From JBEKDJ01 sp050014415 (GTDB lineage: Bacteria; Desulfobacterota; BSN033; UBA1163), in assembly GCA_050014415.1 (NCBI GenBank), contig JBEKDJ010000236.1, positions 1 to 7,420 of the forward strand: a DNA stretch of 7,420 nt, written 5' to 3'. Within the stretch, counting starts at the first letter, position 1; every line of letters begins with the position of its first letter. A program made the translations under genes and the position numbers. Of this stretch, positions 1 to 7,051 are shown piece by piece. The notes below the pieces were generated by a model. That model had not been told where the DNA came from. It ran no database searches and was given only the letters and a program-made list of their open reading frames with translations.

Positions 1-113
1 ATCCATGAGCGGATTCAGAAGGAGAGGTGTTCCGAAAAAGAGGACCTGTTTTCAACTCGTTGTTTTTAAAGATTTTATTTTTTCTTACTTTTTCTCTTGA
101 CAAAAACAATATA
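1..113. other. AT-rich stretch upstream of the decayed IS, no identifiable gene
   Basis: One frame is open from base 1 to a TAA at 67-69 and could be the last 22 codons of an upstream gene, but it matches nothing I recognise. From about 58 the sequence is strongly T-rich. A TTGACA-like box at 98-103 lies just before the point where similarity to the DUF4338 family begins (about 114). The open frame of the next gene runs back to an ATG at 27, but the residues it encodes here are low-complexity and do not resemble the family N-terminus. I therefore treat this stretch as sequence joined to the broken element, not as part of it. Confidence 0.4.
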
Positions 114-548
114 GGATGTCCCATTGCCTGCCTCTCTTGGGGAGCAGCGGCCTGGAAGGTCGCCTGCCGGGATCAGCATATCGGCTGGTCCCCTTCCTCT
201 CGAAGCAAGAATCTTTCCTTGATCGTGAACAATACCCGTTTCTTAATCCTTCCTTGGGTCCGTATGCCCTATCTGGCCTCTCATCTGTTGAGTCAAAACA
301 TCAAGATGCTGGCCTCCGATTGGTACCGCTGGTATCAGTATGCTCCGGTTCTTTTAGAAACCTTTGTCGATACGGAGAGATTTTTGGGTACCTCCTATCG
401 AGCTGCCAACTGGCTTCGGGTGGGAAGGACCCAAGGCCGTGGGAAAAACGACCGAGATCACCAAAAGCACCTCCCTGTCAAAGAGGTTTTTGTCTATCCA
501 ATGAAGAAAGAGTTTCGGGAGATCCTAAACCATGACGACCGTGGATGA
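114..548 (+). pseudogene. DUF4338 (DruA-like) IS accessory protein, N-terminally truncated
   Basis: The frame encodes about 144 residues typical of the C-terminal half of DUF4338 proteins. Recognisable blocks in order are a CLSWGAAAWK segment, the NNTRFLILPWVR core, a LASH block, LLETFVD, a YRAANW segment and a final PVKEVFVYP block. Family members are usually two to three times longer, so the N-terminal half is missing. The open frame extends back to an ATG at 27, but those residues do not fit the family. The 3' end overlaps the transposase start by 17 bases, suggesting original translational coupling. DUF4338 is also found in DruA of the Druantia anti-phage system, but here the neighbour is a transposase and no other Druantia gene is present. 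An IS-borne remnant is the better reading. Confidence 0.75.
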
Positions 549-1734
549 AAACACCCTCCAAGGTTTCACCTATTTTAAACCTCTCTGGCCCATGCTCAAA
601 AAGCTTACGCCCGAGGACTCCCATCCTCCCAGACGACTTCATTATGACCAATATCTCTGCTTGATCCTCTTCTACTTCTTTAATCCGACCCTCACAGGAG
701 TCCGATCCATCCAGGAGGCTTCCCAGTTGGAAAAAGTTCAAAATGTTCTGGGAATCAAATCGACGAGCCTGGGCTCCTTTTCGGAAGCAGGCAATGTCTT
801 CGATCATACGTTATTGCCTCCCATGGTCAAAGCATTAGCTCAAAAGGCTCTTCCTCAAGAGATAGATCCACGGCTTAAAGAATTGGAAAAAACACGGGTC
901 GCCTTTGATGGTTCCCTTCTGCCCGCTCTGCCTAAAATGATCTGGGCCCTCTGGCTCGATGAAGACCATAAAGCCGCCAAACTCCACCTCGAATTCGATC
1001 TGCTTAAGGGGGTCCCCACCCAAGCCTCTGTGACTGATGCCAATCAGAATGAGAAAACGATCCTGAGAAAAAACCTTTCCTCCGGCAAGATCTATGTCCT
1101 GGATGCTGGTTATGCTCAATACTCGCTCTGAGAGGACATCCTCAAAGCTCGAAGTTCCTTTGTCTGTCGATTGAGGGACAATGCCGTCTGGGAAACTCTT
1201 TCTGAAAATCAGCTTTCCCCGCAAGATCGCCATGCAGGCCTCCAAAGGGACCTCGTCGTCCGTTTAGGAAGCAAGATCAAACAAGATGAGCTTTCTACTC
1301 CGGTCAGGGTTATTGAAATCCACCACTTCGATCCCGTACCCCGTCGCCGTCCTTCCCGAGTCTCCAGTAAAAAGACCTTCCGCACCGATAATGGCGACTA
1401 TACTCTTTTGATCGTGACGGATCTGCTGGAGCTCCCTGCCGAGCTCATTGCCCTCTTCTTTCGCTTCCGATGGCAGATTGAACTCTTTTTCCGCTGGTTC
1501 AAATGTATCCTCAAATGCCAACACTTTCTATCGCTGTCTCAAAATGGACTGGCAATCCAGGTCTATTGTGCCCTGATCGCCAGCCTACTGATCTCTTTAT
1601 GGTCCGGACATAAGGTTGGCAAAAGAACCTATGAAATGCTCTGCCTCCATATGCAAGGTTGGGCAAGCGATCAAGAACTCGAGAAACATTTAGAATCTCT
1701 CAAGAAGAAAGTGGAAACGAAACAAATCTCCTAA
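532..1734 (+). pseudogene. IS4-type DDE transposase interrupted by an in-frame TGA
   Basis: Two open segments in the same frame (532-1131 and 1132-1734) form one transposase of about 400 residues, split by a TGA at codon 200 (1129-1131). The DDE residues can be placed. The first Asp is in AFDGS (about D126), the second in LDAGY (about D191), and the Glu is in FRWQIELFFRWFK (about E317 in read-through numbering), the YREK-like signature of IS4 enzymes. The stop falls between the second Asp and the Glu, so the 199-residue product lacks the catalytic Glu and should be inactive. Sequence after the stop (SSFVCRLRDN) continues the family pattern without a frameshift, so a point mutation is the simplest cause. 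The start at 532 overlaps the upstream gene and follows a GGGAG-type ribosome site. An ATG at 1171 could start a C-terminal fragment, but I see no reason to think it is expressed. Confidence 0.8.
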
Positions 1735-2086
1735 TACTCTCTCTGAGTGATCTCACTTCATTCAGGCCAACGGATACGTGTCTTTATTGTCACTCTTCCC
1801 CTGCTCTCGCCCTGAGGTCTAACATGTGGTATATCTACCAATTATGAGGGTTGCTCCTTGAGGGTTCCGCAACAATAACCATGCCGAACAGTATTGGGAC
1901 AACGACCATTATGGGTGACCAGGCTCAATAAAATGGCTGGATGAAAAGCGAATGTATCTGCTATCTATCTTCTGTTTATAGGCAGGTAAAAATGTTTCGA
2001 TATGATTTTCATCCTTTGTATTGAAATGCTTTGTTTTCTAGCCGTAATCGTCGACATCCAGTCCGTGTTTTGACTCACTTGCCTTA
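1735..2086. other. 352-base region without a recognisable gene
   Basis: No reading frame of convincing length or family resemblance was found on either strand. The frame overlapping the end of the transposase up to 1847 is short and unrelated to known families. A small direct repeat of TGAGGGTT occurs twice near 1847-1870. The right end of the insertion sequence probably lies in this stretch, but I could not define an inverted repeat for it. No clear factor-independent terminator is visible for either the transposase or the cupin gene that ends here from the other side. Confidence 0.5.
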
Positions 2087-2423
2087 TTAAGAACGTATCA
2101 TGGCTAAAAGCATCTTGAATCTTTTTAGTGCCTTTAAGGCATGGGGCTGATTGGCTGGCATAATAATCATTTCGCCTTCTCTTAGATGGAAAGGTTTTCC
2201 GGAGATAGAAATCTCGGCTTCCCCATCGAGAAGAAAAACGAGGGCATCAAACGGTGCTGTATGTTCGCTTAATCCCTGCCCCTCATCGAAAGAAAAGAGG
2301 GTGATCGTACCTGCCTTTTTATCTATGATGGTTCGACTCACCACCCCCCCCTTGATAAGCAACCAAATCAACGAGTCGGTTCACTCCTGCGACAAGCTCC
2401 TCCGGATGATTCTCTTTTCCCAT
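2087..2423 (-). pseudogene. Small cupin-domain protein, frameshifted in a G8 tract
   Basis: Read from an ATG at 2423, the gene begins with 24 residues ending in DLVAYQ, then enters a run of eight G (C on the plus strand, 2344-2351). After it, the cupin continues one frame over as VVSRTIIDKKAG. Removing one G gives a continuous 111-residue single-domain cupin, a normal length for this family. Visible cupin features are the SEHTAPFDALVFLLDGEAEI strand region and the second motif, GEMIIMPANQPHAL. Such proteins are small beta-barrels of mostly unknown substrate, often metal-binding. The start at 2423 is backed by GGAGG seven bases upstream. A TTG at about 2371 lies in the downstream frame and could give a shortened 94-residue protein. 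The frameshift may be real, phase-variable or a sequencing error. Confidence 0.75.
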
Positions 2424-2431
2424 TTCTCTAC

Positions 2432-2436
2432 CCTCC
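2432..2436 (-). promoter_or_regulatory. Ribosome binding site of the cupin gene
   Basis: GGAGG on the minus strand lies at good spacing (eight bases) before the ATG at 2423. It supports the upstream start, which lies on the far side of the frameshift, and so supports the view that the intact gene was 111 codons long. Confidence 0.7.
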
Positions 2437-2452
2437 GTGTTTGTTTCCAATG

Positions 2453-2481
2453 ATTTTATTGTTTTCAATGTGACTCATCAA
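2453..2481 (-). promoter_or_regulatory. Candidate sigma-70 promoter for the cupin gene
   Basis: On the minus strand, TTGATG (2481-2476) and TAAAAT (2458-2453) are separated by 17 bases. They lie about 30 bases upstream of the cupin start codon. The boxes are good but not perfect matches, and the region is AT-rich, so chance resemblance is possible. Confidence 0.45.
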
Positions 2482-2644
2482 ATCTAAACCGTAACCTTTT
2501 CTTCTAAAAAGAATAGTAAAAGCAAAGGGGATTTGAAGTTTTTCCAATTTTCAATATCAAACCATGATAGTTGAGTAAAAAGTCATGCGGACAATAATGA
2601 GCTTACCGATCTCTGTTCTTCCTGCATGGTTCCTGTATTTTCTC

Positions 2645-2673
2645 TTGTTTTTGAAGAATGGATAGGATATAAA
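2645..2673 (+). promoter_or_regulatory. Candidate promoter for the selenoprotein-selA operon
   Basis: TTGTTT (2645-2650) and TATAAA (2668-2673) are separated by 17 bases. This would place transcription start near 2680, only about 19 bases before the first start codon and just ahead of its ribosome site. A second, weaker candidate with a 16-base spacer is TTGAAG (2533-2538) with TATCAA (2555-2560). I see no obvious operator or riboswitch in 2482-2698. Confidence 0.45.
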
Positions 2674-2684
2674 AGTAATGATTT

Positions 2685-2689
2685 GGAGG
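2685..2689 (+). promoter_or_regulatory. Ribosome binding site that sets the selenoprotein start at 2699
   Basis: GGAGG lies nine bases before the ATG at 2699. The ATG is followed directly by a signal peptide in the same frame as the phosphoesterase-like protein downstream. The internal ATG at 3005, the first start codon of the frame after the TGA that leaves a long protein, has no comparable site and would leave out the signal peptide and the CxxU motif. Confidence 0.75.
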
Positions 2690-2698
2690 TTTTACAGT

Positions 2699-3841
2699 AT
2701 GAAGAAGGAAAGGTTTTTCGTGCTCGCTCTTATTCTAGTGTTTCTAGGGGCAACCTATTTTATTCCCTCCCCTACCTATGCCCAGAAATCAACCAAGACA
2801 CTCACTCTCCTTTATAGCAATAATATTGGCGGTGAGATCGAACCCTGCCCCACCTGAGGGCAGACCAATCGTCTTGGCGGTCTGGCCAAGAGAGGAACGT
2901 GGATAAAAGAGACTCGGGAGAAGGAAAAAGGGGCGCTCGTCTTAGACGCAGGTGACCTCCTTTTTAAGAAATTTTCAACCCCTGTCCCGGAGAACGAGTT
3001 TAATATGGCGGCGGACAAAGCCCACTTGATTATCGGAAGTTTGAGTCTGATGGGCTACGATGCCCTGGGCATCGGCGATGACGATTTGACCCTTGGAAAG
3101 GAGTTCCTTTTAGAGATTTCGAAGAAGGCTAATTTTCCTTTTCTCTCCTCCAATATCTACGATGAGGCATCGGATAAGCCCCTCTTCCAGCCTTATCTCA
3201 TCAAGGAGATCAACGGCCTAAGGATCGGGATTTTTAGTCTCCTCTCTCCGGATCTCTTCTTAGGTCAATCCGACCCGAGGAGAAAGGGAATTGTTGTTCG
3301 ACCTCCAGCCGAAATCGCGCAGGCTATGGTTAAAGAAATTCAGCCCAAGGCTGATCTGATCATCCTCTTAAGCCATCTGAGCTATCGGAAGGATATGGAA
3401 TTAGCCCAGACACTGTCGGGAATTCATCTCATTGCAGGGAGCCATGACGGGCTCAATCTCGTCAATCCCCCTGTCATCAAAAATACGATCATCCTCCAGA
3501 CGCCTCCAAAAGGGATGTATGCAGCGAGACTCGATCTCACCCTTGTGAACGGCGAATCTGGTTTCTGCAATGTCGCCACCAAAAGGTCGATGGAGAATAA
3601 TCTCAACAACCTGAAGAAGCGACTGAACGCCACCGAACCATCGGAGGCTGAGAAAGCCCAATTGCAGAAGTCAAAAGAAGAGATCGAGCGGGGTCTCAAG
3701 CAGTTCCAGGGAAAGAATGAATTCACCAATACGATCTTTCCTCTCAGTGCAAATATTAAAGACTACCCTGAGATCCTGAAGATGATCGAAGAATACAAAT
3801 CGAAATATCCGGAAGCGCCAAAACCGATCGCTCCCAAGTAA
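2699..3841 (+). CDS. Exported UshA/5'-nucleotidase-like selenoprotein with CPTU motif (TGA = Sec53)
   Basis: Read with the TGA at 2855-2857 as selenocysteine, the gene encodes 380 residues. Residues 1-28 form a Sec-type signal peptide with likely cleavage after PTYA, so the protein acts in the periplasm. The mature N-terminus reads LLYSNNIGGEIEPC, then P-T-Sec, then GQTNRLGGLAKR. Related deltaproteobacterial phosphoesterase-like proteins carry an EPCGC...GGLARR pattern in this place, so Sec53 falls at a conserved Cys region, paired with C50. The remainder resembles the UshA/5'-nucleotidase metallophosphatase fold: DAGD (83-86), MGYDALGIGDDDL (to 130), LSHLS (H226) and GSHDG (H249). Several classical metal ligands are altered: the DxHG is replaced by NNIGG, and GNHE by GDDD. 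Hydrolase activity is therefore uncertain. Residues 298-340 are charged and probably coiled-coil. C290 is the only other Cys. A SECIS-like hairpin follows the TGA, and selA lies in the same operon. Physiological substrate unknown. Confidence 0.88.
2855..2857 (+). other. In-frame TGA read as selenocysteine (residue 53)
   Basis: The codon sits in the sequence C-P-T-TGA-G-Q. Coding signal is good on both sides in one frame: signal peptide before, conserved GGL(A/S)(R/K)-type motif and metallophosphatase-like body after. C-x-x-U is the commonest redox arrangement for Sec in bacteria. A true stop here would leave a pointless 52-residue exported peptide, and the downstream part would lose its export signal. 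Confidence 0.88.
2872..2891 (+). promoter_or_regulatory. Bacterial SECIS element (SelB-binding hairpin)
   Basis: TCTTGGC (2872-2878) pairs perfectly with GCCAAGA (2885-2891), leaving the six-base loop GGUCUG (2879-2884). The loop starts 22 bases after the last base of the TGA. This is within the spacing known for bacterial SECIS elements, and the loop has G in its first two positions as required. The E. coli fdhF SECIS loop is AGGUCU, so five consecutive bases (GGUCU) are shared with a proven SelB-binding loop. No bulged U in the upper stem, as in fdhF, is evident. Role: recruits SelB with Sec-tRNA(Sec) to the ribosome at the TGA. Confidence 0.82.
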
Positions 3842-3845
3842 CCCG

Positions 3846-5612
3846 ATGGCAACCGTTGACCTGATTCTTCTGCATCCCCCAACCTTCTACGATTTCAGGA
3901 ATAAACCGGGGATTCACGGCCCCATTAGCGACGTTGTCCCCTCCACCCCCATCTTTGAAATGTATCCCATTGGATTTGCCAGCCTCTCAGAGTATCTCGA
4001 GCGGCATGGGATGAAGGTGAGGATTGTCAACGTCGCCTTGAAAATGTTCAAAGATGAAAGGTTCGATGTCGAGCGATTCATCCGCAAGAAGAAGCCTGTT
4101 GCCTTCGGCATCGACCTCCACTGGATGGCCCATGTCCATGGAGCCTTGGCCATCGCGGAGATCATCAAGCGTCTTCACCCAGAAATCCCTGTCATCTTGG
4201 GCGGCCTTTCTGCCACCTACTATCATGAGGCCATCCTCCAGCAATATCCCTTCATCGATTTTGTGGTCAGAGGAGATTCTACAGAAGGGCCCCTGCTCCA
4301 GCTCTTGCAGGCCATCAAGGGGAAAAAGGATTTTAGAAATATCCCCAACCTCACCTACAAGGATGGGGTGAATGGAGTTCGGGTCAACCCCCTCACCTAC
4401 GTTCCGGAAAGCCTCGATCACATTACGATCGACTACCGTCACATTATGAAGAAGGTGGTGAGGTATGTCGATCCGACAGGTTATCAACCCTTTGTCGATT
4501 GGTACTCCTACCCCGTCACTGCGGTCTTCACCTGCCGTGGATGCACTCACCATTGTGATACCTGCGGGGGCTCTTCTCAGGCCTTTCAATCGATGGCCAA
4601 CCGAAAAAAACCAGCCTATCGGAATCCCAAGCTTCTGGCCCAGGACATCTTCAGCATCTCAGATCACCTGCGCGCACCCGTGATGGTCATCGGTGATATC
4701 TTCCAGCCGGGGGAGGAATATGGGTTCACTTTTCTCCAGGAGATGAAGAGGAGACCGATGACCAACCACATCGCCTTTGAATTCTTCGTCCCCCCTTCCC
4801 GATCCCGTCTCGAAAGGATTGCCGAGTCCATCGCCAACTTCAATATTGAAATCTCGCCGGAATCCCACGAAGAGCGCGTTCGAAGGGCCTTCGGAAGGCC
4901 CTATGACAATGAATCGCTGGAGAGAATGATTGCAGATGCCATCGACCTGGGCTCTCAGCGGATCGATCTCTTCTTCATGATCGGGCTTCCAAAGCAGACT
5001 CATCAATCGGTCTTAGAGACCGTTGATTACTGCCGTTCCCTCTTGGAACGATTCCGTTTTTACAAAGGGCTCTATCCCTTCATCTCTCCTCTGGCTCCCT
5101 TCTTGGATCCCGGGAGTTCCGTGTTCGAGACTCCAGAGAAATACGGCTATCATCTATTCCACCGCACCGTTGAAGAGCATCGTCAAGCGTTGATGGCTCC
5201 AAGTTGGAAATATATTCTCAACTATGAAACCGAATGGATGAACCGAGATGAAATCGTCTACAGCACCTATGAGGCAGGGAAGAGGCTGAATCGCTTGAAG
5301 GCCGACTTTGGCCTGATCGATCGAAAAACAGCAGAATCTGTTGATCGGCGTATCGAAGGAGCTGTTCAAATGATGAAAAAGATCGATCGCATGATGGCTC
5401 TTTCAGATGCCAAGGAGAGGGGGATCGCACTGGAATCCTTTTTGAAAGGGCGAACCTCCCTTTATACCTATAGTATGTCCACGGTCTGCGAGAAGAAAGA
5501 ACTGGAATGGCCCACTCAATTCATCCGAATGAACTTCATCAACATTCTTAAGACACTCCTGACGAGGAGGAAGCCTAATGTCTCCATCCCTTCGCCAACA
5601 GATTCTCCGTAA
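3846..5612 (+). CDS. B12-binding-type radical SAM protein
   Basis: The protein of 588 residues has an N-terminal B12-binding-like Rossmann domain (about 1-170). It opens with the VDLILLHPP strand typical of these enzymes and includes VILGGLSATYY and DFVVRGDSTEGPL. The radical SAM core follows, with the CX3CX2C iron-sulfur motif at C233, C237 and C240 (in CTHHCDTC) and an extra C230 just before it. Later core motifs include NIEISPES and DLFFMIGLPKQT. Length and motifs suggest the group known from Thermoplasma Ta0216 (TIGR04190), but this is from memory. The reaction is unknown; such enzymes usually do methylation, C-C bond formation or rearrangement. It starts four bases after the selenoprotein stop without a good ribosome site of its own, so translation is probably coupled. 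It overlaps selA by 35 bases. Confidence 0.88.
   Translation: MATVDLILLHPPTFYDFRNKPGIHGPISDVVPSTPIFEMYPIGFASLSEYLERHGMKVRIVNVALKMFKDERFDVERFIRKKKPVAFGIDLHWMAHVHGALAIAEIIKRLHPEIPVILGGLSATYYHEAILQQYPFIDFVVRGDSTEGPLLQLLQAIKGKKDFRNIPNLTYKDGVNGVRVNPLTYVPESLDHITIDYRHIMKKVVRYVDPTGYQPFVDWYSYPVTAVFTCRGCTHHCDTCGGSSQAFQSMANRKKPAYRNPKLLAQDIFSISDHLRAPVMVIGDIFQPGEEYGFTFLQEMKRRPMTNHIAFEFFVPPSRSRLERIAESIANFNIEISPESHEERVRRAFGRPYDNESLERMIADAIDLGSQRIDLFFMIGLPKQTHQSVLETVDYCRSLLERFRFYKGLYPFISPLAPFLDPGSSVFETPEKYGYHLFHRTVEEHRQALMAPSWKYILNYETEWMNRDEIVYSTYEAGKRLNRLKADFGLIDRKTAESVDRRIEGAVQMMKKIDRMMALSDAKERGIALESFLKGRTSLYTYSMSTVCEKKELEWPTQFIRMNFINILKTLLTRRKPNVSIPSPTDSP
5566..5570 (+). promoter_or_regulatory. Ribosome binding site of selA inside the radical SAM gene
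   Basis: GGAGG lies seven bases before the ATG at 5578, within the last codons of the radical SAM gene. It fixes the selA start and gives the 35-base overlap of the two reading frames. Confidence 0.75.
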
Positions 5613-7017
5613 GATCCCGAGTGTGGATGAAATCCTATCAAGACCGGAGATCGAAAATGTCTTAAGAGCCTATCCCCGAAGCGTAGTGGTCGAGGGAATC
5701 CGGAAGGCCTTGGGACGGCTGCGCCAGGAACTCCTCAACAGGGAAGAACTTTCCGATGTGGGGAACGAGCTGTTCTCCTTCGAGCACCTCTATCCCAGTT
5801 TCCAGAGAGAAATAGAATGGCAGGTGAAGCCTCACCTTCGCCGGGTCATCAATGCAACCGGTGTGGTGATCCATACAAATCTGGGAAGATCCCCTCTCCA
5901 CCCTTCTGCGCTTCAACACATGATTGAAGTGGCCCAGGGCTATTCCAACCTCGAATATGTCGTCGAGCGGGGTGAGCGAGGTAGCCGCTACACCCATGTG
6001 GAGGGAATCCTCTGCCGCCTCTCGGGCGCAGAGTCTGCATTAGTAGTGAATAACAATGCAGGGGCCGTTTTGCTTGCACTCAATACGCTTGCAGAAGGCA
6101 GAGAGGCCATCGTCTCGAGAGGGGAACTGGTTGAAATCGGAGGGGCCTTTCGAATCCCAGAGGTGATGAAACGAAGCGGAGCGACTCTCAAGGAGGTTGG
6201 TACAACCAATCGAACCTATCTCAGCGACTACCAGAAGGCGATCGGCCCGCAAACGGCTTTACTCCTAAAGGTCCACACCAGCAACTTCAGGGTGATGGGT
6301 TTCACTTCCGATGTGCTCCTTCAAGATCTCGTTCAATTGGGGAGGGAGCATCACCTTCCTGTCATTGATGATTTAGGAAGCGGCTGCTTAATAGATCTTG
6401 CTCAATATGGATTGGAAAAAGAACCCACCGTTCCAGAGGCGATTCAGACTGGAGTGGATGTGGTCACCTTTAGCGGCGACAAACTCCTTGGGGGTCCTCA
6501 GGCTGGAATCATCCTGGGAAGAAGGAACATCTTGGATCTTATTAAGACCAATCCCATGACCCGGGCCCTCCGCATCGACAAGCTCACCCTAGCTGCCCTC
6601 GAATCTACCCTCCTTCTCTATCTCGATGAAAAGCGGGCGATGGAAGAAATCCCGACCCTCAAGATGTTGACACTCGATCTGAGTAAATTAAGGAAGAGAG
6701 GAAGACGTCTGTTGAGAAGATTGTCAGGAAGGATCGACAAAGGGATCCAACCCATACTGAAAGAAGATGTCTCCCAGGTGGGCGGGGGAGCCCTTCCCCT
6801 TCAGAACCTTCGGACGATCGTTCTTGCCATTAAACCCGTCAACTTGTCCGTAAATAGCCTGGAGGAGAATCTAAGGAAGGGTGAGCCCCCCATTATTTCT
6901 CGAATCAGCAAAGATGAACTGATCCTCGACATGAGAACCATCTTCGATGAAGAGATTCCACTTTTGGCGGCTGGAATTGAAAAGGTACTGACCCAAATCC
7001 CAAAGGACAAAGAGTAA
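5578..7017 (+). CDS. selA: L-seryl-tRNA(Sec) selenium transferase SelA
   Basis: SelA is a pyridoxal-phosphate enzyme that converts Ser-tRNA(Sec) to Sec-tRNA(Sec) with selenophosphate, as a large ring-shaped cytoplasmic complex. The 479 residues match the family's usual length (E. coli 463). The N-terminus has the typical LRKIPSVDEILSRP tRNA-binding-domain start. The PLP fold shows INATGVVIHTNLGRSPL, YSNLEYVVERGERGSR, the NNNAGAV block, RGELVEIGGAFRIP, GTTNRTYLSDY, LKVHTSNFRVMGF and DDLGSG. The PLP lysine is K302, in FSGDKLLGGPQAG, equivalent to K295 of E. coli. All expected motifs are present, so it should be active. It is the last gene of the operon begun by the selenoprotein. selB does not follow directly and must lie elsewhere if the pathway works. 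Confidence 0.97.
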   Translation: MSPSLRQQILRKIPSVDEILSRPEIENVLRAYPRSVVVEGIRKALGRLRQELLNREELSDVGNELFSFEHLYPSFQREIEWQVKPHLRRVINATGVVIHTNLGRSPLHPSALQHMIEVAQGYSNLEYVVERGERGSRYTHVEGILCRLSGAESALVVNNNAGAVLLALNTLAEGREAIVSRGELVEIGGAFRIPEVMKRSGATLKEVGTTNRTYLSDYQKAIGPQTALLLKVHTSNFRVMGFTSDVLLQDLVQLGREHHLPVIDDLGSGCLIDLAQYGLEKEPTVPEAIQTGVDVVTFSGDKLLGGPQAGIILGRRNILDLIKTNPMTRALRIDKLTLAALESTLLLYLDEKRAMEEIPTLKMLTLDLSKLRKRGRRLLRRLSGRIDKGIQPILKEDVSQVGGGALPLQNLRTIVLAIKPVNLSVNSLEENLRKGEPPIISRISKDELILDMRTIFDEEIPLLAAGIEKVLTQIPKDKE

Positions 7018-7051
7018 AGTGCATAGCGAAACGACATAGAAAAACCCTCCT

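Larger units (their letters stand above)
114..1734 (+). mobile_element. Decayed IS4-type insertion sequence with DruA-like accessory gene
   Basis: Two overlapping plus-strand genes form the element: a DUF4338 (DruA-like) reading frame and an IS4-type DDE transposase. This pairing is familiar from insertion sequences in Deltaproteobacteria and other environmental bacteria. The left part is missing, because the first gene lacks its N-terminal half, and the transposase is interrupted by a TGA. I could not find terminal inverted repeats or a target duplication, so the outer limits given are only those of the recognisable coding sequence. The true right end may lie somewhere in 1735-2086. The copy is probably immobile on its own. 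Confidence 0.65.

Noticed and set aside
116..535. A 139-residue open frame overlapping the DUF4338 remnant
   Set aside because: It is an out-of-frame shadow. The other frame carries the recognisable DUF4338 blocks.
1129..1157. The transposase TGA as a second selenocysteine codon, since GAGG-ACAT-CCTC follows it
   Set aside because: The hairpin begins immediately after the TGA, too close for a SECIS. Its loop has no G, and the position is not a Cys in the transposase family as I know it. A nonsense mutation is simpler.
835..1245. A 136-residue antisense open frame opposite the transposase
   Set aside because: It resembles no family and mirrors the coding frame of the transposase.
114..1734. 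A Druantia anti-phage system
   Set aside because: Only a partial DUF4338 domain is present, next to a transposase. No DruB-E or helicase gene is seen.
2626..2817. A 63-residue open frame over the start of the selenoprotein gene
   Set aside because: It is out of frame with the signal peptide and has no family resemblance.
3005..3841. The phosphoesterase-like gene as a 278-residue protein starting at the ATG at 3005
   Set aside because: That start has no good ribosome site and removes the signal peptide, the C-P-T-U motif and the first conserved phosphoesterase strand, all of which lie upstream in frame.
3987..4589. A 200-residue antisense open frame inside the radical SAM gene
   Set aside because: It has no family resemblance and no ribosome site, and lies wholly opposite a strongly recognisable protein. 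It is a codon-bias shadow.
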